A stretch of 64,000 nt of DNA from DASUBV01 sp036501025 (lineage in GTDB: Bacteria > Actinomycetota > Actinomycetes > Streptosporangiales > Streptosporangiaceae): the NCBI GenBank assembly GCA_036501025.1, contig DASYBB010000096.1:1-64000 (forward strand), given 5' to 3'. A program made the translations under genes and the position numbers. Of the stretch, positions 16,726 through 25,023 are shown one piece after another. Numbering within the stretch: the stretch's first letter is position 1; each line of letters begins with the position of its first letter. Below the pieces are notes generated by a model. It was not told where the DNA came from. It worked only from the letters and a program-made list of their open reading frames with translations, and did no database searches.

Positions 16726-17214
16726 TCATGACCCGGCCGCGTGTGCTTCGGCGTACTGCCGGACCGCGGCCATGGTCCGCACGTTCTCCTTGTCGAAACT
16801 GGCGGTGATCAGCCGCCTGAGCGGGCGGAGGACGGCTGGCATCGCAATGTCCAGGACTACCCACCGGGTTGCTCCCGTGGCATTGCCGTCCGGCTCGAGG
16901 CTGTAGTGGATGTGCACGTCGACCGTCGCCCTGAGCTGGCGAACGCTGATGGTGTGGTGAAAGTCGACCGAGCCGGGTGGCTGGAATCCAGTGACCGTTC
17001 CCCACCAGTCTTTGCCGGACTGACCTGGCTTGCCGTCGTGATAACGGCTGCCGAGCTCCACGGGGTAGGGCTCGACATCGGTGGTCTGGCCGAACTGGCC
17101 TGATGCGGGCAGCCACCGGCCGTAGTTCGGCAGATCAGACAGAAGCTCGAACAGCAGCTCAGGAGCGGCGGCCACCGTCGAGCTGTAGAACTTGTGCCAT
17201 TGGGACCCCGACAT
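16726..17214 (-). CDS. SRPBCC-family (START-like) protein
   Basis: This 162-residue protein is of the polyketide-cyclase/AHSA1-like helix-grip fold: HKFYSSTVAAAPELLFELLSD at the N-terminus, central strands with PGSVDFHHTI, and the long C-terminal helix LITASFDKENVRTMAAVRQY. Such proteins bind hydrophobic ligands in a deep cavity and may act as cyclases or carriers. It converges with the kinase gene; the palindrome GGGTCATGACCC (16723-16734) covers its stop codon. It is followed upstream by the AraC regulator on the same strand after 115 bp. The ligand is unknown. Confidence 0.75.
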   Translation of the reverse strand: MSGSQWHKFYSSTVAAAPELLFELLSDLPNYGRWLPASGQFGQTTDVEPYPVELGSRYHDGKPGQSGKDWWGTVTGFQPPGSVDFHHTISVRQLRATVDVHIHYSLEPDGNATGATRWVVLDIAMPAVLRPLRRLITASFDKENVRTMAAVRQYAEAHAAGS

Positions 17215-17329
17215 GGCAAGCTCCTTCTGCCTGTGAGCAGGCGGGCGAGCCCCGAAGTGCGGACCTGGGCAAGGCGGGCCTGGCGCCCTTGATCACGGCC
17301 AACGCTAGCGTGGCGCAGGGTGGATCGGG

Positions 17330-18226
17330 CTAGGGCACGGGCACGCTCTTGGTCGCGCGGATGCGCTGCGCGTCCCGGCCCGGCGGGGTGCCGAAGAGGC
17401 GGCGGTACTCCCGGCTGAACTGGGAGGCACTGTCGTAGCCGACCGCGTGGGCGACTTCGGCGACGTCGCGGCCGCCGGAGACCAGGGCGAGCCGGGCCTC
17501 CTGAAGCCGGATGGCTTTCTGGTACTGAATCGGTGTCATGCGGGTGACCGCCCGGAAGTGGCGGTGGAATGTCGATTCGCTCATCCGGGCGAGCGCGGCG
17601 AGCTGCTCGATCCGGATCGTGTCGTCGTGATGGTCGCGGATCCATCGCACGGCCCGGGTGATGGGGGCGAGGTTCCCGTCCGCGAGGCCGATCTGGCGAA
17701 CGACCGCGCCCTGCGGCCCGGTCAGCAGCCGCCAGAGCACCTCACGCCGGTAGAGGGGCGCGAGGATCCGTGCGTCCTGCGGAGTGTCGAGGAGGCCGGC
17801 CAGGTGCGCCAGCGCGTCGAGGAGCGGCTCGCCCGCGCTCGCGACGGTGATCCCGGTCGCGCGGGCGGGCGCGCCGTTGAGCGCCGCGCCGGCCTCCAGG
17901 AGCATGGCCGCGATCTCCGGGGGGTCGATCCGGATGCCGATCCCGAGGAACGGGCAGCTGGCGGAGGCCGCCGTCACCTGGCCGACGACGGGAAGATCGA
18001 GCTGGGCGATCAGGAACTCCCCGGCGGCGTAGTCGAGCACCCGGTCGCCGGACACCGTGCGCTTGCCGCCCTGGATGACGAGTCCCATGGATGGCTCGGC
18101 GATCCCGGCCCGCGGGGAGGTCGGTGCGTCAGTCGCGGTGATCGTCAGCCCATCGATGACCGTCGGCCCGTGGCTGTTGCGGGCGTGGCGGCTGATGAGG
18201 TGCCGCAGCGCGTCCAGTCCTGACAC
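17330..18226 (-). CDS. AraC-family transcriptional regulator
   Basis: This 298-residue protein has an N-terminal AraC_N (type 2) cupin-like domain (IAEPSMGLVIQGGKRTVSGD, FLIAQLDLPVVGQV) at about 25-170. Two C-terminal HTH motifs follow (IEQLAALARMSESTFHRHFR and DVAEVAHAVGYDSASQFSREY). GTG at 18224-18226 follows GGGAGGAG by six bases. Longer starts lie in sequence without domain features. It is divergent from the aldo/keto reductase at 18460, a common AraC/AKR pairing in which the regulator activates the reductase. Confidence 0.88.
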   Translation of the reverse strand: MSGLDALRHLISRHARNSHGPTVIDGLTITATDAPTSPRAGIAEPSMGLVIQGGKRTVSGDRVLDYAAGEFLIAQLDLPVVGQVTAASASCPFLGIGIRIDPPEIAAMLLEAGAALNGAPARATGITVASAGEPLLDALAHLAGLLDTPQDARILAPLYRREVLWRLLTGPQGAVVRQIGLADGNLAPITRAVRWIRDHHDDTIRIEQLAALARMSESTFHRHFRAVTRMTPIQYQKAIRLQEARLALVSGGRDVAEVAHAVGYDSASQFSREYRRLFGTPPGRDAQRIRATKSVPVP

Positions 18227-18459
18227 GGCGCTCCTCCCTCTGAGCCGACGGATCGGCGGCTCCGGCTCCGGTGGCGATGCTAGCCGGATTGACAGGATCG
18301 TGCATTCCTCCGCCGGGAACGGTCTCGGCGCCGGCCGCCCGGCAGGCGAGGATAGGAGCCAGTGAGCGGGCACCTCGCGGTCGTCGGCGCCGACCGGGCT
18401 CATGGGCCGCTGCCGGTATCGGGCAGACGGCGCTACCGCTCCGGACAAGGAAGGGCACC

Positions 18460-19356
18460 ATGACCACTCAGGCCAGTCCCGGCCAGATCACGATCGGCGG
18501 CGAGCTGCGCGTCAACCGCATCGGCTACGGCGCCATGAAGCTCACGGGCGACCAGGTGTGGGGACCGTACCCGGATCACGACCACGCGATCCGGGTGCTG
18601 CGCGGTGTGGTCGAGGCCGGCATCAACCTGATCGACACCGCCGACGTCTACGGCCCGCACGACAACGAGCTCCTCATCAAGGACGCGCTCCACCCCTATC
18701 CCGAGGGCCTGGTCATCGCCACGAAAGGCGGCTTCGTGCGGGGCGGCTTCGACTACAGCACGCTCGGTGCCGTCGGCAACCCGAACTACCTGCGGCAAAG
18801 CGCCCACATGAGCGCGCGGCGGCTGGGCGTGGCGGCCATCGACCTGTACTACCTGCACAGCGGGCGCGCGACAGACGCGCCGTTCGAGGAGCAGGTCGGC
18901 GTCCTCGCCGAGCTGCGCCAGGCCGGGCTCATCCGCCATGTCGGCCTGTCGAACGTCACTCTTGACCAGTTGCGGGTCGCGCAGTCGATCGTGCCCGTGA
19001 CGGCGGTCACCGCGCTGTACAACGTCACCGCGCGCCCTGGTGCCGATCTCCTGGCCGCGGCCGAGGAAGACCGGATCGTGTTCTCCCCGTGGCATCCGGT
19101 GACAACCACGGACGGGCCGCTCGCCTCGCGGGCCGCCGCGGTACTGCCCCCGATCGCGGCCGCGCACGGCGCCAGCGTCCGGCAGGTCGCGCTGGCCTGG
19201 CAGCTCCAGGGGTCGCCGCAGGCCCTGCCGATTCCGGGTACGACCTCCCTCGCCCACCTGCACGAGAACCTGGAAGCGCAGTCGATAGTGCTCAGCCTGG
19301 AGGAGATGCGGGCCATCGACGACATCACCGGTCCTGCAGACGCCGCCGGGTCGTGA
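18460..19356 (+). CDS. Aldo/keto reductase
   Basis: This 298-residue NADPH-dependent oxidoreductase has a TIM barrel. The tetrad is visible: Asp in LIDTADVYGP, Tyr in VYGPHDNE, Lys in IATKGGF, and His in YYLHSGRA. The C-terminal QVALAWQLQ and PIPGTTSLAHLHEN bind cofactor phosphate. ATG at 18460 follows GGAAGG. It resembles the pyridoxal/general stress AKR group. The divergent AraC gene is the likely regulator. A terminator-like hairpin follows at 19363-19381. Confidence 0.88.
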   Translation: MTTQASPGQITIGGELRVNRIGYGAMKLTGDQVWGPYPDHDHAIRVLRGVVEAGINLIDTADVYGPHDNELLIKDALHPYPEGLVIATKGGFVRGGFDYSTLGAVGNPNYLRQSAHMSARRLGVAAIDLYYLHSGRATDAPFEEQVGVLAELRQAGLIRHVGLSNVTLDQLRVAQSIVPVTAVTALYNVTARPGADLLAAAEEDRIVFSPWHPVTTTDGPLASRAAAVLPPIAAAHGASVRQVALAWQLQGSPQALPIPGTTSLAHLHENLEAQSIVLSLEEMRAIDDITGPADAAGS

Positions 19357-19362
19357 CCGCAC

Positions 19363-19381
19363 GCCCGAGCCGTGCTCGGGC
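19363..19381 (+). terminator. Hairpin after the aldo/keto reductase gene
   Basis: GCCCGAG-CCGTG-CTCGGGC is a perfect 7-bp stem with a 5-nt loop, 7 bp after the stop codon. No T run follows, as is common for high-GC terminators. Confidence 0.5.
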
Positions 19382-19385
19382 CGGG

Positions 19386-19428
19386 TCATAATCCGCCGGT
19401 CGTGGGTTCGAGCCCCACCCGCCCCACC
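19386..19428 (+). repeat. 3' half of a tRNA-Met (CAU) gene, probable att scar
   Basis: The sequence runs from the anticodon loop (TCATAA, anticodon CAT) through the variable loop, the T arm (GTGGG TTCGAGC CCCAC) and the 3' acceptor strand, to the first CC of CCA. No D arm or 5' acceptor strand lies upstream. A 43-bp 3' tRNA fragment is the form left at the far end of a tRNA-integrated element. It truncates the reductase gene that reads into it from the other strand. Confidence 0.75.
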
Positions 19429-19853
19429 TGCCGGGCGATCGTTCCCCCGGTGACGGCGACGACCGCGTCGTCGGCGAGTTCCTGGACCCGTGCGATCGCG
19501 GCCTCCACCCCGTCGGTCACGAAAGAGAACGGCGCGTCGGGGTGGGCGCCGACCCAGTCCGCCGGCACCCGGCGCGTCACCACGACAACAGGGACGTCCA
19601 GGTTGTGCCGGCCCTGCCAGCCGTCCGTCACCTCGAACAGCGTCCGGCCACAGACGAGGGCACCCAGCGAGGACACCCACCGCCGCCAGTGCTCCGAACT
19701 CGGCGGGCTGAGGTGGACGGTGAGGTCCGCGGCGCGGGCCGGGATCGCGACCTCGCCGTTCTGCAGGCAGTCGAGCAACCGGCCGATGGTGTTGTCCTGC
19801 TTGGCGACGTACCCGTCGAGAGACATGATCGCCTGCGCCTGCACTCTGCCCAC
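19386..19853 (-). pseudogene. RibD/DHFR-domain reductase truncated at a tRNA fragment
   Basis: The N-terminal 140 or so residues match the RibD_C/dihydrofolate-reductase-like family (QAIMSLDGYVAK, LVCGRTLFEVTDGWQG, AVVAVTGGTIARQ). The protein should continue with about 40 residues including the LIDEL...PVLLGxG segment. Instead, after GGTIARQ (about 19428), the frame reads tRNA sequence backwards (VGRVGLEPTTGGL) and stops. GTG at 19853 has a GAGGAGG ribosome site. The fold is incomplete, so activity is unlikely. Confidence 0.75.
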
Positions 19854-19866
19854 GGAGTCGCCCTCC

Positions 19867-20421
19867 TCAGGAGCGCTGGCGTCGGTAGACGTGGACGACG
19901 ACGCCGCTGGGGAACGGCGTGGTCTCGACGAGGTCCAGATGCCGCGATTCTGGCAGCTGGTCGAACAGGGCCTGTCCGCGGCCCAGGGCCAGCGGCTGGA
20001 CCAGCAGGCGGTACTCGTCGATCAGGTCGGCCGCGGCGAGCGCGCCGGCCAGCCGGCCACCACCCCAGACGATCACGTCCGGGCGGGGCTCGGCCTTGAT
20101 GGCGGCGATCTCGGTCGTGAGCTCGCCCCGCGCGACCCGGGTTTCGGGCCAGCTGGCCTCGGCATCGCTGAGCGTCTTCGAGAACACGACCTTTGGGATG
20201 TCGTTCATCGGCGACGCGTACGGGTCGCCGGACTGCGGCCAGTAAGACGACATCTGCTGGTACGTGATGCGGCCCATGAGGTGGGCGCCGGCCCGGCTGA
20301 TGCGGTCGAGCTTCCACTGCTTCAGTTCAGCGCCCTCGGGGACCGCGACTCCCGGGTGCTCACGGTCGCTGCCGACGAAGCCGTCCAGCGACATCGACAT
20401 GTACAGAATGACGTCTCGCAT
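19867..20421 (-). CDS. Dihydrofolate reductase-family (RibD_C) protein
   Basis: This 184-residue intact protein is of the bacterial DHFR-like/RibD_C group: MSMSLDGFVGSD at the start, LMGRITYQQM, VIVWGGGRLAGAL (NADPH glycine motif) and VQPLALGRGQALFDQL near the end. It probably reduces a pterin-like or aminopyrimidine-like compound with NADPH, but the wide family rarely allows substrate calls. It is 13 bp upstream of the truncated homologue on the same strand, suggesting an old two-gene operon. It has a strong relative in the pseudogene at 21632. Confidence 0.85.
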   Translation of the reverse strand: MRDVILYMSMSLDGFVGSDREHPGVAVPEGAELKQWKLDRISRAGAHLMGRITYQQMSSYWPQSGDPYASPMNDIPKVVFSKTLSDAEASWPETRVARGELTTEIAAIKAEPRPDVIVWGGGRLAGALAAADLIDEYRLLVQPLALGRGQALFDQLPESRHLDLVETTPFPSGVVVHVYRRQRS

Positions 20422-20454
20422 GACTGCCTCTCGTTGCTCGTGCTGGTTTCGTTA

Positions 20455-20568
20455 CTATGCGCTGGCTCGCTGGTAGTACTCGCTGACGACGTATGACATG
20501 GACTCGTCGTCGAACACGCACCACGAGTGTCCGATTCCGGCTAGCCAGCCCGGTAGATGCGTAAGTAA
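20455..20568 (-). pseudogene. C-terminal coding remnant, unknown family
   Basis: A stop-bounded minus-strand frame reads THLPGWLAGIGHSWCVF, then DDESMSYVVSEYYQRASA, with actinobacterial codon bias. It looks like the last 35 residues of a protein whose body is gone. I do not recognise the family. No start codon or ribosome site fits. Confidence 0.3.
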
Positions 20569-20683
20569 CTACCTGCCGATGAGAAATATCACGGTGGGTG
20601 AGGATGTCTCGGGTTCACGCCCCGGAGATCGGGCGTCGTGGCCGGGCTTCCCGGGTAAGGTGCGGCCGTGAACGTCGCCGCGG

Positions 20684-20875
20684 CTAGCTGTCGGCAGGCC
20701 CGTCGGGCCGCGCGCTGCCGGGGCTGATCGTGCTCAGCGCGTCGTCCAGCAGTTCGGGGAATGTGTCCGGGTGGCGGGCCAGCAGGTAGGTGATGAGGGC
20801 GACCAGGTCCCGCTCGCCCAGCGCCTTGACCCGGGACAGGCGCAGTTCCGCTGCTGTCTCAGACGTGTCAGCCAT
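20684..20875 (-). CDS. Small hypothetical protein (63 aa)
   Basis: The 63-residue acidic, Leu-rich protein (LGERDLVALITYLLARHPDTF, PELLDDALSTI) is probably helical and cytoplasmic. Its ATG overlaps the end of the DUF3618-like gene by 8 bp, so it is translationally coupled to it. I do not recognise a family. The position suggests a partner in whatever envelope or stress role the DUF3618 protein has. Confidence 0.6.
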   Translation of the reverse strand: MADTSETAAELRLSRVKALGERDLVALITYLLARHPDTFPELLDDALSTISPGSARPDGPADS

Positions 20876-21185
20876 GCCAGCCTCCTAGGCCGCGTCGTTC
20901 CGCGGACATCAGCCATGCTGCCATGGTGAAGGTGACCACGGATATCGTGCCGAGAATGACTTCCGGATGCTGCCGCGCGACAGCCAGGCCGGCTTGGCAG
21001 CGTTGCCGGGCGGTATCGGCGGCCCCGGTCGCCCGGCGGCGGAGCTGCGCCGGGACGTCGGCCTTGGCCGTGAGCGCCTCGACTGTCTGTCCCAGAGTTT
21101 CCCGGGTCTGCTCGATGTCGTCCAGGATCGCCCGCCGTCCCGGGACACCGCGGGCCGTCCCGGCCCGCGCGCGCGAGTTTGTCAC
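20868..21185 (-). CDS. DUF3618-type membrane-anchored protein
   Basis: This 105-residue protein carries the DUF3618 pattern ILDDIEQTRETLGQTVEAL followed by TAKADVPAQLRRRATGAADTARQ. It then has one hydrophobic helix (VILGTISVVTFTMAAWLMS). Such proteins are short, helix-rich and tail-anchored, often encoded beside holin-like DUF1469 proteins in actinomycetes. Their function is not established. GTG at 21185 is preferred for the AAGGAGA nine bases before it; a longer frame to 21254 lacks family similarity. Confidence 0.75.
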   Translation of the reverse strand: MTNSRARAGTARGVPGRRAILDDIEQTRETLGQTVEALTAKADVPAQLRRRATGAADTARQRCQAGLAVARQHPEVILGTISVVTFTMAAWLMSAERRGLGGWHG

Positions 21186-21222
21186 CGCTGTGCACTCTCC
21201 TTGATCGTGTGAACGTCGGCCT

Positions 21223-21291
21223 TTACGCTGGCTGCGGCTCGTCGGCGGACTCATCCGCCAGGTCAGAAGACAGTGGCTCAGATGCTGTCAT
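21223..21291 (-). CDS. Possible 22-residue acidic peptide upstream of DUF3618
   Basis: ATG at 21291 follows GAGGAG by six bases and encodes MTASEPLSSDLADESADEPQ plus PA. The stop is 37 bp before the DUF3618 start. The good ribosome site suggests it is translated, perhaps as the first gene of the small operon or as the remnant of a larger holin-like gene. No family is recognised. Confidence 0.35.
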   Translation of the reverse strand: MTASEPLSSDLADESADEPQPA

Positions 21292-21631
21292 CACGTGCTC
21301 CTCGGATTGGCAGGCGCCATGCACTACCCCGCAGCCGGGAGCCAAACAGCGTGTCTTTCGACCAGGGGCGTGGGTGCCCGGCGGCTGGTTCGACCGGCGG
21401 TCACGGCCGTGTGCCGGCGAGCAAGCGCAACGGCGTGGATGACCTCGCGCCGCACCGGGGCCATGCCCGCTGCACAGCGATAGAGCGAGCGTCGGCGTGG
21501 CGTCAGTCGCGCCTTCGCTGCTGCCCGCCGATATTTTTCCGTGGCGATGTCCAGATGGCTGGGTCAGCTCCGTGACAGCGCCGGAGCGCGGGGCCGATCG
21601 TGCGACCCCGACTACCAAAGGAGCAGCAGCC
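21292..21631. other. Intergenic region, no gene seen
   Basis: No open frame here shows family features. It must contain the promoters of the leftward small-protein operon and of the rightward reductase pseudogene. No clear consensus pair was found by eye. Confidence 0.4.
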
Positions 21632-22157
21632 ATGTCACTGGTCCGCGTACACAACTTCGACATCTCGCTAGACGGTTTCGGCACCGGAGAGGGTCAGGGC
21701 CGCGACGCACATTTCGGTCACGCCGGGTACCGGCTGAACGAATGCATGTTCGCCACCCGCACGGGCTCCCGGCGGCAGCCGCGGCGTTGACAATGCCTTC
21801 GCCCAGCAGCTCACTCCGGGCATCGGCGCCGAGATCATGGGCGCCGGGAAGTTCGGCCACCCCGGATGGCACGAGGACCCGGAGTGGAAGGGCGCATGGG
21901 GTCCGAACCCGCCGTTTCACACGCCCGTTTTCGTCCTCACGCACCACCCTCGCTCGTCGATCGAGATGGACGACGGCACGACATTCCACTTCATCGACGC
22001 CTCGCCGGCCGAGGCGCTCGAGGCGGCGCGATCCTGCTCGGCCCGGGGCGTGCGCCTCTGGGACGGACTGGAGTCCATCGAGAAGGACTACCGGGCCGAG
22101 GCCACCTCATCGCCCAGCGGAGTCACGCACGTGACGTTCACCCGCGCGGCGGCATGA
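21632..22157 (+). pseudogene. RibD/DHFR-domain reductase, frameshifted and internally deleted
   Basis: ATG at 21632 follows AAAGGAG and reads MSLVRVHNFDISLDGFGTGE, a typical start of this reductase family, then stops after FATRTGSRRQPRR. The family sequence resumes in another frame (GVDNAFAQQLTPGIGAEIMG, ...PGWHEDPEWKGAW, FVLTHHPR...), so a frameshift lies near 21765-21775. Later, EALEAARSCSARGVRLWDGL lacks the NADPH glycine motif and the LIDEL...PVLLG segment, indicating a second in-frame loss of about 35 codons near 22045. The C-terminus (VTHVTFTR) is intact. Confidence 0.75.
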
Positions 22158-22238
22158 AGGGCGTCGCCCGAGAAGCGCACACACTGCTACATTGCGCGGG
22201 TCATCGGCGGCGCACTGGTCCGGCGCGAGCATGGTTTC

Positions 22239-22886
22239 GTGGCGGCATCCGGATCGGGGCGTAATCAGGAGCTGGTTATCAGGGATGCCCGGCCCGGCGA
22301 CGGGTCCGGGTGCGCAGCGGCCTGGGCTGACGCTGGCCGTCACGTCGAGGAGCTCGACCCCGATGTCGGTCAGGTGCCCGGCGCCGCGGGCCTGGATGAC
22401 TGGTTCGAGCAGTCCCTCGCCAGGCCCCGGCCGCCGGGCAAGATCTGGCTTGTGGCGGAGCTCGGCGGCCAGGTGACCGGATTCGTCGAAGGAGTGGTCG
22501 AGCCCCCGGGTCCGGACGCCGCATGGCAGATTCAGCGGGACCTGTCTCGTTACCGGCTGATGGTCGGAGTGCTGCCCGTGTCCGCAGCGTTCCGCAAGAT
22601 GGGGATCGGCACCGCGCTGATGCTGGCCATCGAGGACGCAGCCCGCAGCCAGGGCGCCCAGGTTTCCTTGCTGGACACCAGCGTACGCAGCGACCTCTCC
22701 GTGCCCTTCTACGAACACCAGATGGCCTACAGCCGCCGCGCGGTGATCTTCCGCAACACACTTCCAGGATCTCGATCGGCGCCGGGCAGCGATGCCATCA
22801 TGCTGCAGGCGCCCCGCTCAGAAGCTCCAGCGAGTGCTGCCGGCACCGGCCAGCTTGGCGTCGTTGACAAAGGCGAAGACGGTTGA
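22239..22886 (+). CDS. GNAT-family N-acetyltransferase
   Basis: This protein of about 215 residues has the acetyl-CoA-binding motif VSAAFRKMGIGTALMLAIE (R-x-x-G-x-G/A) preceded by the beta-4 strand YRLMVGVLPV. The late VPFYEHQMAYSRRAVIFRN is the usual GNAT beta-6/beta-7 region. It transfers an acetyl group to an amine; the acceptor is unknown. GTG at 22239 is one possible start, and the conserved domain begins at about LVIRDARPGD. Its last 69 bp overlap the convergent PNPOx-like gene. Confidence 0.75.
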   Translation: MAASGSGRNQELVIRDARPGDGSGCAAAWADAGRHVEELDPDVGQVPGAAGLDDWFEQSLARPRPPGKIWLVAELGGQVTGFVEGVVEPPGPDAAWQIQRDLSRYRLMVGVLPVSAAFRKMGIGTALMLAIEDAARSQGAQVSLLDTSVRSDLSVPFYEHQMAYSRRAVIFRNTLPGSRSAPGSDAIMLQAPRSEAPASAAGTGQLGVVDKGEDG

Positions 22887-23342
22887 CGGGCGGATCTCGT
22901 AGAGCCGGTAGGGCGGCGGCCCGGCCGTGGGGGCGCCGTACGGGGCGTCGTACAGGCCGTCTTGCACGGTGACCGGCCAGTCGTACTTGGCGCGGTAGGC
23001 ACGGGCGATCCGCTGCAGGACCGCCTCGTCGGTGACCCGGCTGGCGGTCCCTTCAAGCACCAGGTGCATGTCCTGTGCCGTCACCGTGACGGTGCAGCGG
23101 CCGTCCTCGTCGAGGTTGCGGGCCTTGCGGGCGCCCGGGCTGGAGGTGGTGTACAGCTTCGCGCCATCCCATACCGCGAGGACCGGCCGGACCTGGGGCC
23201 GGCCGCTCGGGTGCGCGGTGCCCAGCCAGTAATAGCGGGCATCCGCGATGCGGTTGCGGCCCTCCTCCCACGCCAGCACCGTCGGGGGCTGGCCGTCATT
23301 GGTCAGCGGGCGGGCGGCTGGCCCGCTCCCGGGTACGCTCAT
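22818..23342 (-). CDS. Pyridoxamine 5'-phosphate oxidase-like flavin-binding protein
   Basis: This 174-residue split-barrel protein has YYWLGTAHPSGRPQVRPV (the usual flavin-binding strand pair), KLYTTSSPGARKARNL, then CTVTVTAQDMHLVLEGTA and a C-terminal YEIRPSTVFAF strand typical of this family. Members bind FMN, F420 or heme; F420 use is common in actinomycetes but not provable here. The start is supported by GGAGGA six bases upstream. Confidence 0.8.
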   Translation of the reverse strand: MSVPGSGPAARPLTNDGQPPTVLAWEEGRNRIADARYYWLGTAHPSGRPQVRPVLAVWDGAKLYTTSSPGARKARNLDEDGRCTVTVTAQDMHLVLEGTASRVTDEAVLQRIARAYRAKYDWPVTVQDGLYDAPYGAPTAGPPPYRLYEIRPSTVFAFVNDAKLAGAGSTRWSF

Positions 23343-23394
23343 GGATCCTCCTCATCTGATCGGCCGCGCGCCGGGCGGGCGCGGGCGGGGCGGG

Positions 23395-23610
23395 TCACGG
23401 CAAGCGGGCCGCGCGGGGCTTCGCCGACTGGACGTGACTCGCCAGCCACCTGGCCGCGAGCGTGGAATGCCCCTCGTGCGTGCGGCCCGCGCGGGCCGGG
23501 CGGCGGCTGCCCCGCGCCGGTGCGGGGGCTCCGCGGCCCATGGCGGCGCGTCCCGCGTCACTCAGCTGCTGCTCGTACATGACGTTCTGCATGCTGTAGG
23601 GCAGGTACAT
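23395..23610 (-). CDS. Small hypothetical protein beside the sigma factor gene
   Basis: The 71-residue basic protein starts MYLPYSMQNVMYEQQLSDAG and continues Arg/Ala-rich. ATG at 23610 has AAGGAG six bases upstream. Short proteins opening with a MYLPY-like segment are frequent next to regulators in actinomycetes, but no function is known to me. It lies between the PNPOx-like gene and the sigma factor on the same strand. Confidence 0.5.
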   Translation of the reverse strand: MYLPYSMQNVMYEQQLSDAGRAAMGRGAPAPARGSRRPARAGRTHEGHSTLAARWLASHVQSAKPRAARLP

Positions 23611-23722
23611 GTGCGTCTCCTTGCGCGCTCGGAGGCGGGAGCCTCCGGCCAGTGATGCATGTAATGACTGCCGGAGACCGGCCAACCAATCGGGCTCGCC
23701 GGATTGAGTTCCGCCTGATCGG

Positions 23723-24792
23723 TCAGGCGGGCAGCTCAGGAGGCAGCCCGAACCGGGGGAACACCGCGGCCCCGGTGAACCGGTCATCGTCGTAACCCCA
23801 GCGGGCGAGCAGCTCGGCCGTGACGAAGCAGGTCACCTGAGCGATCTGGGTGCCGTCCGGCGCGAGAGTGAGCACGTCCAGCGCCGAGGCCACCCAGCGG
23901 CCGCGACGGGAATCGAAGGTGTAGCCGCCCGCGGCGAGCTGCCCGCTGGCGCGCGCGGGCAGGCGCCGCCAGGTTTCCCGGAATCCCCAGCCGGCCAGGA
24001 ATCCGGCAATCGCCTGCCGCCCCTGGTACCAGGTCAGGACCGGCGGCATGGCATAGGCCGCGTCCGCGGTCAGCATGCCGACGACCGCGTCGACGTCGGC
24101 CCGCTCGATCGCGTCGCAATAGTCCTGCACCAGCGCGCGGAGCCGCTCGTCGCCGGCGGCGCGCAGCGTGGCCTGCTGGCTGCGCCCGGGTACGCGGTCC
24201 CGCACGGCCGCGCGGGCCCGCTGCAGGGCGCTCTGAACCGCCGGGACGGTCGTGCTCAGCAGCTCAGCCGTCTCCTTGTTGGAGAAGCCGAGGACCTCCT
24301 GGAGGATGAGCGCGGCCCGCTGCAGCGGCGACAGGTACTGCAGCGCCGCGACAAAGGCAAGCTCCAGGCTCTCCCGCTGCTCATAGCGCGCCTCCGGGGA
24401 CGCGAACTCAGGCGCACAGGGGAAGGCCTGGTCAGGGTAGGGGTCGACCCAGGCCAGCCGGCCGGGGCCGGGGGGCCGTAGGTCATGGGGAGTTCGCGCC
24501 GGGAACGCCGGCGGGCGATGTCCAGCGCCGCATTCGTCGCGATCTTGTACAGCCACGACCGCACCGAACTGCGGCCCTCGAAGTCACGCAGCCCGCGCCA
24601 CGCCCGCAGCGAGGCATCCTGCAGGGCATCTTCGGCGTCCGGCACGGAGCCGAGGATCCGGTAGCAGTGGGCGTGCAGCTCCTGCCGGTAGGCCTGGAGG
24701 AGATCCTCGCACGCTCGCTCGCTGCCGTTCCGGGCCAGCTCGAGCAGGCTCGCCTCGTCACGCCCGCCGCGACGAGCGTCCGCGTTCGTCAT
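23723..24792 (-). pseudogene. ECF-type sigma factor with SnoaL-like C-terminus, frameshifted
   Basis: Read from ATG at 24792, the first frame holds sigma region 2 (CYRILGSVPDAEDALQDASL, RAWRGLRDFEGRSS, WLYKIATNAALDIARRRSR) and RELPMTYGPP. The protein continues in a second frame with LAWVDPYPDQ, YEQRESLELAF, region 4 (LGFSNKETAELLSTTVPAVQ) and a SnoaL/NTF2-like domain (AIERADVDAVVGMLTADAAY, WYQGRQAIAGFL). The change of frame lies at or near a G6 run at 24470-24475. Without it the product would be about 355 residues, the normal size of this sigma-70/SnoaL family. Either a real lesion or a homopolymer error. Confidence 0.75.
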
Positions 24793-25023
24793 CCACCCAG
24801 TGTCGCCTCCGGGCGCCGGCCCGGGCAGATGCAGCATGCCTTCGCCGACGAAGTGGCGCGGACCGGCGATACCGTTACCTCGATCGCTGGCCGCCTGGTC
24901 GGCGCCGCGGCCTGGCAGTTCTGATGGGCCTGAGTCTCCGCCGCATCCGGGTCAGAGCATGAATGGCTCCGCGATTCCCGTGAGGGAATTGATGCTCCAC
25001 TGCCGACGGGCCACGGTGATCCC

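Noticed and set aside
18433..19680. A minus-strand frame containing GGAGGARTHDRRIMTRP
   Set aside because: This peptide is the well-known artefact of translating a tRNA gene; here it comes from the tRNA-Met fragment.
24793..25023. A plus-strand frame ending MQHAFADEVARTGDTVTS...
   Set aside because: The open part lies mostly antisense to the sigma factor, with no ribosome site or family; evidence is too weak for a call.
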